Assembly (NCBI RefSeq): GCF_008370345.1
Contig: NZ_VTUU01000005.1
Span: 62,001 to 126,000 of the forward strand
Length of the DNA stretch: 64,000 nt
Direction: 5' to 3'
Source of the DNA: Marinobacter salinexigens
GTDB taxonomy: Bacteria > Pseudomonadota > Gammaproteobacteria > Pseudomonadales > Oleiphilaceae
Shown in pieces: positions 10,138-19,581 of this stretch. A model generated the notes under the pieces. It saw only the letters and a program-made list of their open reading frames with translations, was not told the DNA's origin and did no database searches. Numbering within the stretch: position 1 is the first letter of the stretch; every line of letters starts with the position of its first letter. A program made the translations under genes and the position numbers.

Positions 10138-10143
10138 TATAAT
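10138..10143 (+). promoter_or_regulatory. Perfect -10 hexamer TATAAT upstream of the ABC1 kinase gene
   Basis: TATAAT lies about 51 bases before the chosen start of the ABC1 kinase gene, in the intergenic space between divergent genes. No good -35 sits 17 bases upstream (AGGTTA region), so the promoter is only partly supported. Confidence 0.4.
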
Positions 10144-10193
10144 AGTTGTGGCAGCCGCTGGCGCTAAATTCTTTTGCATTCGACAGGTCTTTC

Positions 10194-11633
10194 ATGTCTT
10201 CCAGACGATCCGGTAATACCGTTTCCCGCATCAAGACTGGCAGTTTCGAACGACGGCTAAGCCTGACTCGTGCAGGCCTTTTTGCCGGCGGCCGTATGGC
10301 TTCTCATATGGCTACGAATTGGTTCTCAAGCAAGGAGAAACGGGAGCAGCGACATCGAGCGATGTTGTCCAACCAGGCCCGTTTCCTGGTGGATGAACTC
10401 GGGAAACTCAAGGGAAGCGTCGTCAAGATTGGCCAGGTGATGGCGCTTTATGGCGAACATTTCCTGCCCGATGAAGTAACCGAGGCTTTGCATACTCTCG
10501 AAGACCAGACTACGTCACTGGAATGGGCGGCGATCGAGCGGGTGCTGAAAGCTGAGTTGGGCGATGCCCGTTTGCGGGAACTGGAGGTAGACCCTGAACC
10601 TCTGGGGGCCGCGTCTCTGGGGCAGGTGCATCGTGCCGTGCGGCACAGTGATGGGCTGGAGCTTGTGTTAAAGGTTCAGTATCCCGGCGTGGCAGATGCA
10701 GTCGACAGTGATCTGAACGCCGTCGCCCAGTTGCTCAAGGTTGCCCGGCTCGTCAATTTCGGGCCCGAATTCAATGACTGGTTGGAAGAAGTTCGAGAGA
10801 TGATGCATCGCGAGGTGGATTATCGTCTGGAAGCCCGAACGACTGAAAAATTCCGTAGCATGCTGGCGGATGATCCCCGGTTTATTGTGCCCCGGGTACT
10901 TCCTGAATACTCAACCGCTCACGTGATCGCCTCGACCTACGAACATGGGCACTCTGTTGGCGCCCCGGTTGTCCATGATCTGCCATTGCAGCGCCGCAGT
11001 GCCTTGGGTGAAGCGGCTCTGGAGCTGTTTTTCAGGGAGCTGTTCGTCTGGGGAGAAATTCAGACCGACCCGAACTTCGGTAACTACCGGATTCGTATTG
11101 CTGGCGAGGCCGGAGAAGACCCCGGCTATGACCGCATTGTACTGCTGGATTTTGGTGCTGTTCAGGCCTATGCCGACGAGTTTCTTACACCGGTCAGACA
11201 AATGATCCGGGCCAGCTACGAAAAGGATCTGGATGGGGTGATCGATGGCGGTGTGAAACTGAAGTTCATGAATCTCGATTGGCCGAAGGAAGTACTGGAG
11301 AAATTTGGCAGTGTTTGCATGTCGGTGCTGGAGCCGTTGGCGAAGGATCAGGGGCAATGGCCGGACTACGCGGTCAATGGTGAGGGTCAGTATCGCTGGA
11401 AACAGAGTGACTTGCCTTCCCGGGTGGCAAGACATGCGGCAAAGTCAGCTATCAGTCGCTATTTCCGGGTACCACCCAAGGAATTTGTTTTCCTGAACCG
11501 GAAGCTGATCGGCGTCTATACCTTCATTGCGGTTCTGCATTCAGAGTTTAATGGCGAGCCGCTGTTGAAGCGTTATCTCTATGATGCGACCGCAGCCGAT
11601 GCTTCGACCACTACCCAGAGCACAAAGGCGTAA
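10194..11633 (+). CDS. ABC1/ADCK (UbiB/AarF-like) atypical kinase
   Basis: This 479-residue member of the ABC1 kinase family is related to UbiB but lacks C-terminal membrane helices, so it is more like the second, non-UbiB group. It has the KxGQ motif (VVKIGQVMALYGEHFLP, about residues 80-97), an A-rich nucleotide loop (GAASLGQVHRA), the lysine of VLKVQYPGV, and the catalytic and metal motifs DPNFGNY and LLDFGAVQ. Family members influence quinone synthesis or lipid homeostasis; the substrate here is unknown. The start at 10194 follows ACAGG at good spacing. Its 3' end overlaps a convergent gene by 55 bases. Confidence 0.9.
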   Translation: MSSRRSGNTVSRIKTGSFERRLSLTRAGLFAGGRMASHMATNWFSSKEKREQRHRAMLSNQARFLVDELGKLKGSVVKIGQVMALYGEHFLPDEVTEALHTLEDQTTSLEWAAIERVLKAELGDARLRELEVDPEPLGAASLGQVHRAVRHSDGLELVLKVQYPGVADAVDSDLNAVAQLLKVARLVNFGPEFNDWLEEVREMMHREVDYRLEARTTEKFRSMLADDPRFIVPRVLPEYSTAHVIASTYEHGHSVGAPVVHDLPLQRRSALGEAALELFFRELFVWGEIQTDPNFGNYRIRIAGEAGEDPGYDRIVLLDFGAVQAYADEFLTPVRQMIRASYEKDLDGVIDGGVKLKFMNLDWPKEVLEKFGSVCMSVLEPLAKDQGQWPDYAVNGEGQYRWKQSDLPSRVARHAAKSAISRYFRVPPKEFVFLNRKLIGVYTFIAVLHSEFNGEPLLKRYLYDATAADASTTTQSTKA

Positions 11634-12016
11634 CGGAGGCCTTTGCCGATCGCCACTAGAATCACAAAGTTGAGCCAGGGTACGCGCATGATGCCACCAA
11701 CCAGTGTCAGCGCGTCACCGCCCAGTGGCAGCCAGCCCAGAAGCAGCGACCACTGACCATATCGGTTGAACCGGTTGCGAGCCCGGTGCAGTTGCAGTTC
11801 ACTGATCGGGAACCAGCGCTTGTGCTTGAACCTGTCCACCTGCCGGCCAATGATGCCATTCACCACCGATCCCAGTGTATTCCCCAGCGTTGCCCAGAAC
11901 CAGAGCCAGAACAGGCTAAGACCCTGGGTGGCCAGCGTACCCAGCAGTATTTCCGAATAGGCCGGTAACAGGGTTGCGGCGGCAAAGGCTGTTGCAAACA
12001 GCGTCAGATAGGCCAA
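11579..12016 (-). CDS. YqaA-type small membrane protein (DedA/SNARE-associated superfamily)
   Basis: This 145-residue integral membrane protein has 3-4 hydrophobic segments. PAYSEILLG near the N-terminus, GNTLGSVVNGIIGR in the middle and WLPLGGDALTLVGGIMRVPWL are the pattern of the YqaA branch of the DedA superfamily, implicated in phospholipid translocation and membrane homeostasis. The start is TTG at 12016, preceded by GGAG at 6 bases. Its last 55 bases are antisense to the 3' end of the ABC1 kinase gene, so both coding ends share the same DNA. Confidence 0.85.
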   Translation of the reverse strand: MAYLTLFATAFAAATLLPAYSEILLGTLATQGLSLFWLWFWATLGNTLGSVVNGIIGRQVDRFKHKRWFPISELQLHRARNRFNRYGQWSLLLGWLPLGGDALTLVGGIMRVPWLNFVILVAIGKGLRYAFVLWVVVEASAAVAS

Positions 12017-12074
12017 AATCCGCTCCGTACTCTAGTATGTTAGGAACCGAAGTTCAGAAAAGGTCGGGTTGTCC

Positions 12075-14201
12075 ATGAAAGGCATGTCGTTACGTTTCAA
12101 ACTTTACGCTCTGGTTATTTCCCTGTTGTTGCTTCTGGGTGTCAGTGTGGTTATTACCGCCCAGCTGTCGTTGAGCGCCATGGAAGAGAGGCTGTCCACC
12201 CAGGCACGGGGAACGGTGCAGGGCATCGTTATGGAACAGCTCAGTGCGACTGCCGGCAAATACGGCGAACTGGTCGCTGGCCTCCTTGAGAAAGCCTACC
12301 AGACACCGGAGCTGGTGCGCAGCATTGTCAGCCGTAACATTGATGCCGGCAGTTCCGGGCGCATCAGCCGGAGGGATCTGCAGGAAACCGTTGGCAATAT
12401 ACTCGAGGAACATCCTCACCTGAGCTCGATTTACGCCCAGTTTGAACCTGACGCCTATGACGGCCAGGATCGCTATTTTACCGGCGGGGTGGAAGAACAT
12501 AGTAGCGATGAGGGCACGCTGGAAATTTATTTCTACCGTGACCCTGAGGGCAAGGTGATCTTCAGCCGAACCGATGACCCCGCCACCAAGTATCTGGATG
12601 AGCGCAACGAGTTCGGTATCCGTGAAGCGGAGTGGTATCTCTGTTCCCGGGACACCCTGAAGCCTTGTCTGATGGAACCCTATGACTATGAAATTGAGGA
12701 AGGGTATTCCGAGCTGATGACCAGCCTTGTGGTTCCGATCGTGAACAATGGTGAATTTGCCGGAGTTGTTGGGGTCGATATCAACCTGACCACCCTGCAG
12801 ACAACGATCTCTGAGGTGAGTCAGGCACTGTTTAGCGGCCAGTCCCGGGTAACCCTGTTGAGCGAAAAAGGCCTGATTGCAGCGTCCAGTCATTACCAGG
12901 AAAAGCTGGGCCGGCCGCTCGCAGAGGCCAAACCGGACCTCGCAGATGAGCTTCAGAAACTGCATCAGCAGGGAGGAAGTTACGATGACGGTGAGACCCT
13001 GGCTGTGTCCTATCCGGTGAATGTCAGCTTGCCGGGCACCCAGTGGTCATTGTTGATTGAATTGCCCCGGGCGGCGGCTCTTGCAAGTGTGAATGATATG
13101 ACAACCCTGCTGTCAGACGAAGTGTCTGCGACGGCAACCCGACAAACCCTTGTAGGTGCAGTCGTTGTTATTGTCGCAATCGGACTGCTGATCCTGCTGG
13201 TGGGATCGGTCACCCGTCCTCTGGATGAAATCCGGAACCGGATGAGAAATCTGGCCAGTGCCGAGGGTGACCTGACCCGGGAACTGGCAATTGATACCCA
13301 CGCTGAACTGATTGATCTTGCCGGAGGTTTCAATGCATTCCTTGCCCGCCTGAGGGAAATGGTTAATGACCTGAAGAACGTTAACAGTCAGGTTCGGGCT
13401 CAGGCGGGTGACGTGGGCGTGATCGCGCGGGAGACAGATGATCAGACCGCACGCCAGCACCAGGATATCGACAGCGTGGTCACCGCGATGAACGAAATGT
13501 CTGCCGCTGCCGGAGAGGTAGCCGGTTTCGCTGGTGAAGCCGCAGAAAATGCCCGGGCGGCCAGCGATGGTATTCGCTTTACCCAGGAGACCCTTGGCGT
13601 TGCTCTCAAAGGTGTGGATGCTCTGGCTGGCGATATGGGGCAGGCAAGCTCCGCGATCAGTGAAGTCGAACAGCGAAGTGAAGAGATTAATCGTATTCTG
13701 GAAGTCATCCGGGGTATTGCTGAGCAGACCAATCTGTTGGCGTTGAACGCCGCGATTGAGGCGGCCCGGGCCGGTGAGCAGGGGCGTGGGTTTGCGGTAG
13801 TGGCGGATGAAGTGCGCACACTGGCCTCCAAGACCCGTGAATCCACCGATGAAATCAGCGAAATGATCGAACGTCTCAAGGGGGATGTTGGTGTTGCCGT
13901 GGATGTCATTGAAAGTGGTGTGGGTCGGGCGACGACCGCGGTGGAAGGCACCCGGGAGGCTGATCATTCCCTGGCAACAGTGGTGGAGCGTATTGCCACC
14001 ATCGTTGAGCACGTGACCCAGGTTGCCACTGCCGCCGAGGAACAGAGCTCGGTCAGTGAGGAAATTAACCGCAATCTGACCCAGATTGGCGATGTGGCCA
14101 ATGATCTGCGGGAGCTGGCGCAGCGGGTTCGCCAGAGCGGTGAATCCCTGGACGGCCAGGTACAGGTTCTGGACCGGGAGCTGGGGCGCCTGAAAACCTG
14201 A
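12075..14201 (+). CDS. Methyl-accepting chemotaxis protein with periplasmic dCache-type sensor
   Basis: A transmembrane helix at about residues 8-32 is followed by a large periplasmic sensor of about 330 residues. The sensor contains a YxxRxWY-like stretch ([11 protein letters not shown]) and GVVGVDINL, typical of dCache domains. A second helix (about 355-380), a HAMP domain and a cytoplasmic signalling domain follow. The signalling hairpin [20 protein letters not shown] and the [12 protein letters not shown] segment are intact, so it should couple to CheA/CheW. The ATG at 12075 is preferred over TTG at 12069. It is a stand-alone gene and its ligand cannot be told from sequence. Confidence 0.95.
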   Translation: MKGMSLRFKLYALVISLLLLLGVSVVITAQLSLSAMEERLSTQARGTVQGIVMEQLSATAGKYGELVAGLLEKAYQTPELVRSIVSRNIDAGSSGRISRRDLQETVGNILEEHPHLSSIYAQFEPDAYDGQDRYFTGGVEEHSSDEGTLEIYFYRDPEGKVIFSRTDDPATKYLDERNEFGIREAEWYLCSRDTLKPCLMEPYDYEIEEGYSELMTSLVVPIVNNGEFAGVVGVDINLTTLQTTISEVSQALFSGQSRVTLLSEKGLIAASSHYQEKLGRPLAEAKPDLADELQKLHQQGGSYDDGETLAVSYPVNVSLPGTQWSLLIELPRAAALASVNDMTTLLSDEVSATATRQTLVGAVVVIVAIGLLILLVGSVTRPLDEIRNRMRNLASAEGDLTRELAIDTHAELIDLAGGFNAFLARLREMVNDLKNVNSQVRAQAGDVGVIARETDDQTARQHQDIDSVVTAMNEMSAAAGEVAGFAGEAAENARAASDGIRFTQETLGVALKGVDALAGDMGQASSAISEVEQRSEEINRILEVIRGIAEQTNLLALNAAIEAARAGEQGRGFAVVADEVRTLASKTRESTDEISEMIERLKGDVGVAVDVIESGVGRATTAVEGTREADHSLATVVERIATIVEHVTQVATAAEEQSSVSEEINRNLTQIGDVANDLRELAQRVRQSGESLDGQVQVLDRELGRLKT

Positions 14202-14332
14202 TCTATTGAGGTCATCGGAACCTTCAATTTTCAATCCGCGCGTGGCGTGCGATGATGGTCGCCAGTTTTTATCAAGAACGATATGTTCAGTACGCCACTG
14301 TGATTTAGTACGCCATTGTGCGGGAGGAGTTT

Positions 14333-14587
14333 ATGGAGCAGGTCACGATCTACGGCCGGTCAAGTTGCGGGTTCTGCGTTCGCGCAAAGCAGCTGTGTGA
14401 AGTAAAAGGCATGCCCTATCAGTGGGTGGATATGATCGCTGAGAACCTGACCAAGGAAGACATCGCAGCCAGAATTGGACGACCGGTTTACACCGTGCCC
14501 CAGATTCTTGTGGGCAGTGAGTACGTTGGTGGCTGTGACGAGTTTATGCGTTGGGTGCGTGATCACGAGGCGGAAGCTGCGCGCTGA
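14333..14587 (+). CDS. grxA: GrxA-type glutaredoxin
   Basis: This 84-residue glutathione-dependent disulfide reductase resembles E. coli Grx1: GRSxCxxCVRAK at the active site, LTKEDI, the TVPQILV cis-proline motif and YVGGCDEF glutathione contact. The active site reads CGFC instead of the usual CPYC, which would be expected to alter its redox potential. The start at 14333 is set by a strong GGGAGGAG ribosome-binding site; the frame could open 5 codons earlier but that would place the ribosome-binding site inside the gene. Confidence 0.92.
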   Translation: MEQVTIYGRSSCGFCVRAKQLCEVKGMPYQWVDMIAENLTKEDIAARIGRPVYTVPQILVGSEYVGGCDEFMRWVRDHEAEAAR

Positions 14588-14616
14588 TCCGTTGCACCAC
14601 ATCAGGTTTCAGGCAT

Positions 14617-14654
14617 AAAAAAACGCCCGGGGGGATAGCCTCCGGGCGTTTTTT
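14617..14654. terminator. Bidirectional intrinsic terminator between grxA and pfp
   Basis: The arms ACGCCCGG and CCGGGCGT form a stem flanked by an A7 run on the left and a T6 run on the right, so it can terminate both convergent genes. Confidence 0.9.
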
Positions 14655-14667
14655 GTTGGCGCGGGAA

Positions 14668-15930
14668 TCAGAGCTCGAACGGTGTTCTCAGCTTCTTCTC
14701 GACCAGTTCGTTCTTCAGCTTGGCCACTTTCGGCAGGCCGTTTTCAAACGGAGGGAAACTTTCGCCTGAAATCAGCGGTGCCAGGTAAGTGCGGCAATCC
14801 TGAGTGATTCCGAAGCCGTCATCCGTGATGTAGTGGATCGGCATCTTCTTCTCCTGGTTAGCCACTTCGCTCAGCGGTGCCTCACCAATTTTCCACTGGT
14901 AGGGGCTGGCCTGTTCGCGAACGATGGTCGGCATCAGCGCCTGCTTGCCTTCAAGGGCCATCTCAACGGCGGCTTTGCCGACAGCATAAGCTTGCTCAAC
15001 ATCCGTCGCGGACGCAATGTGGCGGGCACTGCGCTGCAGGTAGTCAGCAACGGCCCAGTGGTACTTGTGGCCAAGAGCTTGTTTGACCATATTGGCCAGT
15101 GCCGGGGCGACGCCACCCAGCTGGGTATGACCGAACGCATCTTTAGCGCCAGCGTCCGCCAGGAAGCGACCGTCCTCGTACTGAGCACCCTCGGATGCTA
15201 CGACGACGCAGTATCCGTATTCCTTCACGCAGAAGTCCACGCGGGCAAGGAAGGCTTCACGATCGAACGGAATTTCCGGGAACAGGATAATGTGCGGTGG
15301 CTCGCCTTCGGTTTCGCCGGCGAGTCCGCCAGATGCCGCAATCCAGCCAGCATGACGCCCCATGACTTCCAGAATGAACACCTTGGTGGAAGTGTCGCAC
15401 ATGGACTTGATGTCCAGGCTGGCTTCCAGGGTGGAAGTGGCAATGTACTTGGCAACGGAACCAAAGCCCGGACAGCAGTCGGTGAACGGCAGGTCGTTGT
15501 CTACGGTCTTGGGTACGCCGATACAGGTAATCGGGTAGCCCATTTTGTCAGCGATCTGGGAAACCTTGTACGCCGTATCCTGGGAGTCGCCGCCGCCGTT
15601 ATAAAAGAAGTAGCCGATGTCGTGGGCCTGGAACACCTCGATCAGGCGCTCATATTCCCGGCGATTTTCGGAAATGTTCTTGAGCTTGTGACGGCAGGAG
15701 CCGAATGCGCCGCCCGGCGTGTGCAGCAGTGCCCGGATATCGTCATCACTTTCCAGGCTGGTATCAATCAGTTCTTCCTTCAGAGCACCGATAATGCCGT
15801 TGTGGCCGGCATAGACTTTTCCGATACGGTCCGGATGTTTGCGTGCGGTCTCAATGACACCACAGGCACTGGCGTTGATGACGGCGGTAACACCACCGGA
15901 TTGGGCGTAAAATGCGTTCTTGATGGCCAT
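14668..15930 (-). CDS. pfp: 6-phosphofructokinase, PPi-type
   Basis: This 420-residue phosphofructokinase superfamily member phosphorylates fructose 6-phosphate. The N-terminal AQSGGVTAVINA, the central GGGDSQDTAYKVS and GVPKTVDNDLPFTDCCPGFGS are present. The lysine of GVPKT and the D in place of glycine in the nucleotide loop are features of pyrophosphate-dependent rather than ATP-dependent enzymes, so it probably works reversibly with PPi. That preference is inference from motifs. The ATG at 15930 is chosen; AGGAGG lies 12 bases upstream, somewhat far, and a GTG at 15939 is the alternative. It faces grxA across a shared terminator. Confidence 0.92.
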   Translation of the reverse strand: MAIKNAFYAQSGGVTAVINASACGVIETARKHPDRIGKVYAGHNGIIGALKEELIDTSLESDDDIRALLHTPGGAFGSCRHKLKNISENRREYERLIEVFQAHDIGYFFYNGGGDSQDTAYKVSQIADKMGYPITCIGVPKTVDNDLPFTDCCPGFGSVAKYIATSTLEASLDIKSMCDTSTKVFILEVMGRHAGWIAASGGLAGETEGEPPHIILFPEIPFDREAFLARVDFCVKEYGYCVVVASEGAQYEDGRFLADAGAKDAFGHTQLGGVAPALANMVKQALGHKYHWAVADYLQRSARHIASATDVEQAYAVGKAAVEMALEGKQALMPTIVREQASPYQWKIGEAPLSEVANQEKKMPIHYITDDGFGITQDCRTYLAPLISGESFPPFENGLPKVAKLKNELVEKKLRTPFEL

Positions 15931-16084
15931 TTCAGGCACGAGCCTCCTGCTGGTTCGACGTTGGCGCTGATGATACGCCAAACTGGCCAGATTTTCATGA
16001 GCAGGATTGCGGATGCCAGCACCCTTGACGACCTGAGGGGGATAAGGGAGTCTTGGCAGGTTTCAAATCAGAGGTTGTTGCCGA

Positions 16085-17479
16085 ATGCACATTCATATTC
16101 TGGGAATCTGTGGCACGTTCATGGGTAGTCTGGCGGTTCTTGCCCGGGAGTTGGGTCATGCAGTGACCGGCTCGGATCAGGGCGTTTACCCACCGATGAG
16201 CACTCAACTGGAGTCCCAGGGCATCAGCCTGATGGAAGGCTACAGTGCCGATCACCTGGAACCGGCCCCGGATCTGGTGCTGATCGGTAATGCGATGTCT
16301 CGGGGCAACCCGGAAGTGGAAGCGGTGCTGAACCGCAATATTGACTATATGTCCGGCCCGGAATGGCTGGCCCGGGAAGTGCTCCGCCATCGCTGGGTGC
16401 TGGCGGTGGCTGGCACCCATGGCAAAACCACCACTACATCCATGCTGCTGTGGATTCTTGAGCAGGCGGGCTTTGACGCAGGTTATCTGGTTGGCGGTGT
16501 CCCCAAAGACTTCCCGGTGTCAGCACGGCTGGGCAAGAGTGATTTCTTTGTGATTGAAGCTGACGAGTACGACAGCGCCTTCTTCGACAAGCGTTCGAAG
16601 TTCGTTCATTACCGTCCGCACACGCTGATCCTGAATAACCTTGAGTTTGATCATGCCGACATCTTTGAGAATGTCGAAGCGATTGAGCGTCAGTTCCATC
16701 ACCTGGTGCGAACCGTACCCTCTAAAGGGTTGATTGTCCGGCCGGCGGTGGATTCGCATCTCGACAATGCGCTGGCTCTGGGCTGTTGGAGTCCTGTTCA
16801 GGACACGGCCGTAGGAAGCGAATCTCCACGAACAACGGACTGGCGGGCGGAGTTGCTGTCGGAAGATGGTAGTCGGTTCATGGTCATCCACCATGAACAG
16901 CCCGTGGCTGTACTCAAGTGGGAACAGACGGGACTCCATAATGTTCACAACGCGCTGGCGGCCATTGCCGCTGCTCGACATGTCGGGGTTACACCGGATC
17001 ATGCCGTGGCTGCGCTCTGTCGTTTTTCCGGGGTTAAACGCCGGATGGAGTTGCTCGCTGATGTGGGCGGCATCAAAGTCTATGATGACTTCGCTCACCA
17101 TCCGACTGCGATCCAGACAACGCTGGAAGGCTTGCGTGCACGGGTTGGCGATGAGCCCATTCTGGCCTTGATAGAACCCCGCTCGAATACCATGAAGCAG
17201 GGTGTTCACCAGCAAACGCTCCTCGCGAGTGCCGATGCTGCAGACCATGTTCTCTGGGCTAATCTGAACGATATGGATTGGCTGTCTGCTCTGGTGGGGC
17301 AGTGGCAGGAAAGTGAACCGGATGATGATCGTCACCGTGTTGAGGCGTCGGTTGATAGCCTGATCGCCCGGGTACTGGAAGATCTGCCAACGCCCTGCCA
17401 CATTGTCATTATGAGTAATGGCGGATTTGGCGGTATTCACGGCAAACTGGTGTCTGAAATAGAGCGTATTCACTCGTAA
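16085..17479 (+). CDS. mpl: UDP-N-acetylmuramate:L-alanyl-gamma-D-glutamyl-meso-diaminopimelate ligase Mpl
   Basis: This 464-residue Mur-ligase-family enzyme recycles murein tripeptide by joining it to UDP-MurNAc with ATP. The N-terminal [14 protein letters not shown] is the UDP-binding glycine loop peculiar to Mpl. The P-loop is [12 protein letters not shown] and the central [16 protein letters not shown] is the Mpl fingerprint. [10 protein letters not shown] marks the start of the C-terminal domain, and the C-terminus has the [11 protein letters not shown] signature. ubiX follows 37 bases later, a pairing seen in many gammaproteobacteria. Confidence 0.97.
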   Translation: MHIHILGICGTFMGSLAVLARELGHAVTGSDQGVYPPMSTQLESQGISLMEGYSADHLEPAPDLVLIGNAMSRGNPEVEAVLNRNIDYMSGPEWLAREVLRHRWVLAVAGTHGKTTTTSMLLWILEQAGFDAGYLVGGVPKDFPVSARLGKSDFFVIEADEYDSAFFDKRSKFVHYRPHTLILNNLEFDHADIFENVEAIERQFHHLVRTVPSKGLIVRPAVDSHLDNALALGCWSPVQDTAVGSESPRTTDWRAELLSEDGSRFMVIHHEQPVAVLKWEQTGLHNVHNALAAIAAARHVGVTPDHAVAALCRFSGVKRRMELLADVGGIKVYDDFAHHPTAIQTTLEGLRARVGDEPILALIEPRSNTMKQGVHQQTLLASADAADHVLWANLNDMDWLSALVGQWQESEPDDDRHRVEASVDSLIARVLEDLPTPCHIVIMSNGGFGGIHGKLVSEIERIHS

Positions 17480-17516
17480 TGTGCATGACGCCAATCGATT
17501 CAGGAATACTGACTCT

Positions 17517-18164
17517 ATGACCACAGCAAAGGCCCAGGCCAGAACCATCAATCTTGCCTTCACCGGGGCCTCTGGCGCCCAGTACGGACTGCGGCTTCTT
17601 CAGTGCCTGGTGGCTGCCGGCTGCCGGGTCCATGTGATGATCAGCCGGGCAGCACAGGTTGTGATTGCCACCGAAACGGATCTCAAATTGCCCGGTACGC
17701 CTCCGGCCATGCAGGAAGCCCTGAGCGAGTGGAGTGGAGCAGAACAGGGCCAGGTCATCGTGTTTGGCCGGGAAGACTGGTTCGCACCGCCGGCTTCCGG
17801 GTCGGGAGAAAAAGCGCCGCTTGTGATCTGCCCGTGTAGTACCGGCACTCTGTCTGCGCTGGCCACAGGAGCCAGCAATAACCTGATTGAACGGGCCGGT
17901 GATGTTGCTTTGAAAGAACGCCGTCCGCTGATTCTGGTGCCTCGGGAGGCGCCGTACTCGGAAGTGCATCTGGAAAATATGCTGAAGCTGACCCGAATGG
18001 GGGCGGTCATCATGCCGGCCAGCCCAGGCTTCTATCACAGCCCGGGGTCCATAGAGGATCTTGTGGACTTTGTGGTTGCCCGCCTCCTGGACCATCTGGA
18101 TATCCCGCAGGACCTCATGCCCCGCTGGGGGCAGGAGCGTGCTGACAGGCGCAGTGGCAACTGA
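17517..18164 (+). CDS. ubiX: Flavin prenyltransferase UbiX
   Basis: This 215-residue enzyme attaches dimethylallyl to FMN, making the prenyl-FMN cofactor used by the UbiD decarboxylase in ubiquinone synthesis. [15 protein letters not shown] is the N-terminal FMN-binding motif. [30 protein letters not shown] is the central region, and [16 protein letters not shown] holds the phosphate-binding arginine. The ATG at 17517 gives normal length; a GTG at 17481 would add 12 residues. A partner ubiD is not in the window. Confidence 0.95.
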   Translation: MTTAKAQARTINLAFTGASGAQYGLRLLQCLVAAGCRVHVMISRAAQVVIATETDLKLPGTPPAMQEALSEWSGAEQGQVIVFGREDWFAPPASGSGEKAPLVICPCSTGTLSALATGASNNLIERAGDVALKERRPLILVPREAPYSEVHLENMLKLTRMGAVIMPASPGFYHSPGSIEDLVDFVVARLLDHLDIPQDLMPRWGQERADRRSGN

Positions 18165-18280
18165 CTGATATCGGGCGTTTTGGTCAGCCCGATTGATGGT
18201 TTTCATCATTGAGCACAAGCCCATACCAGCCGAGACTTGGTGAACGACAATCACAACACAGTTCATTCACCGAGGTTCCC

Positions 18281-19420
18281 ATGATTCCACGCACACTCTT
18301 TGATGCCGATCTCGAAGGCTTCCGCGATTCTGTTCGCAAATTCCTTGAGCAGGAGGCCGCTCCTTACCACGAGCAATGGGAAAAGGACGGTCAGGTAAGC
18401 CGGGAACTATGGCGCAAGGCCGGTGAACTGGGCTTCCTGTGCCCGACCCTGCCGGAAGAATACGGTGGCGTCGGCGCCGATTTCCGCTATAGCGCGGTCA
18501 TCATGGAAGAAATCTCCAGGGCCGGGTTATCGGGCATCGGCTGGGGCCTGCACTCCGACATCGTCGCTCCGTACATACTGAACTACGGCTCTGAGGAGCA
18601 GAAACAGAAGTATCTGCCCAAGCTGGCTTCCGGAGAAATGGTGGGTGCCATCGCAATGACCGAGCCCGGTGCAGGCTCGGATCTTCAGGGCGTTAAGACC
18701 ACGGCTGTCAAACAGGGTGATCACTATCTCCTGAACGGCTCAAAGACCTTTATTACCAATGGCCAGTTGGCGGATCTGGTGATCGTGGTTGCCAAGACTG
18801 ACCCCAAAGAAGGTGCTAAAGGGACCAGTCTGCTGATTGTGGAGTCTGAATCGGAAGGCTTCGAGAAAGGCCAGAACCTGAACAAAGTGGGTATGAAAGC
18901 CCAGGACACCTCCGAGCTGTTTTTCCAGGACGTGAAGGTTCCGGCGGAAAACCTGCTGGGTTCTCTCGAAGGGCAGGGGTTCTTCCAGTTGATGCAGGAA
19001 CTGCCGGCCGAGCGCCTTCAGGTAGCTCTGACTGCCGTGGCTGCGGCGGAAGCGGCCTGGCAATGGACTCTGGATTACGTCAAAGAGCGAAAAGCCTTCG
19101 GTAAACCCGTCATCTCCTTCCAGAACACCCGCTTCAAGCTGGCAGAGCTGAAAGCGGAAATCACCGCTGCAAGGGTATTCACCGACCGCTGCCTGGAGTT
19201 GCACCTGGAACGCAAGCTGGATATCCCGACCGCTGCCATGCTGAAGCAGCACACCACAGACCTGCAGTGCAAAGTGATGGACGAATGCGTTCAACTGCAT
19301 GGCGGATACGGTTATATGTGGGAATACCCGATTGCCCGTGCCTGGGCAGACTCCCGGGTACAGCGTATTTATGCGGGCACCAACGAAATCATGAAGGAAA
19401 TTGTCGCCCGCTCCTTCTGA
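18281..19420 (+). CDS. Acyl-CoA dehydrogenase
   Basis: This 379-residue FAD-dependent dehydrogenase oxidises acyl-CoA to trans-2-enoyl-CoA, passing electrons to electron-transfer flavoprotein. The flavin-binding AMTEPGAGSDLQG, the substrate/FAD loop FITNGQLADLVIVVAKT and the C-terminal QLHGGYGYMWEYPIARAWAD and YAGTNEIMKEIVAR are all present. Length and order match the soluble short/long-chain family; chain-length preference cannot be read. The start at 18281 is supported by GAGG 5 bases upstream. It appears monocistronic, with a GC-rich hairpin beyond its end. Confidence 0.94.
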   Translation: MIPRTLFDADLEGFRDSVRKFLEQEAAPYHEQWEKDGQVSRELWRKAGELGFLCPTLPEEYGGVGADFRYSAVIMEEISRAGLSGIGWGLHSDIVAPYILNYGSEEQKQKYLPKLASGEMVGAIAMTEPGAGSDLQGVKTTAVKQGDHYLLNGSKTFITNGQLADLVIVVAKTDPKEGAKGTSLLIVESESEGFEKGQNLNKVGMKAQDTSELFFQDVKVPAENLLGSLEGQGFFQLMQELPAERLQVALTAVAAAEAAWQWTLDYVKERKAFGKPVISFQNTRFKLAELKAEITAARVFTDRCLELHLERKLDIPTAAMLKQHTTDLQCKVMDECVQLHGGYGYMWEYPIARAWADSRVQRIYAGTNEIMKEIVARSF

Positions 19421-19436
19421 CAGCGGTGACGTGCAA

Positions 19437-19465
19437 GGCCCCGCCGGGTGATCGCTGGCGGGGCC
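19437..19465 (+). terminator. GC-rich hairpin after the acyl-CoA dehydrogenase gene
   Basis: The arms GGCCCCGCC and GGCGGGGCC pair perfectly around an 11-base loop, 17 bases after the stop. No T run follows, so intrinsic termination is only probable. Confidence 0.5.
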
Positions 19466-19581
19466 AATGCCTGATAGCCCGGTTACCAAACTTTACAAAT
19501 TGCCAAACCTATCAAGGTCTCTGGCGATCACATCTCCTAAAGTAGCGGCACAACCTCTAACAAGGATAACTGGTTGCCGCG

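Noticed and set aside
13113..14234. 373-codon antisense frame in the chemoreceptor gene
   Set aside because: The sense frame has the canonical signalling hairpin; the antisense product resembles nothing.
14833..16128. 431-codon plus-strand frame opposite pfp
   Set aside because: It covers the whole pfp gene in antisense, with composition typical of a shadow frame; pfp has all catalytic motifs.
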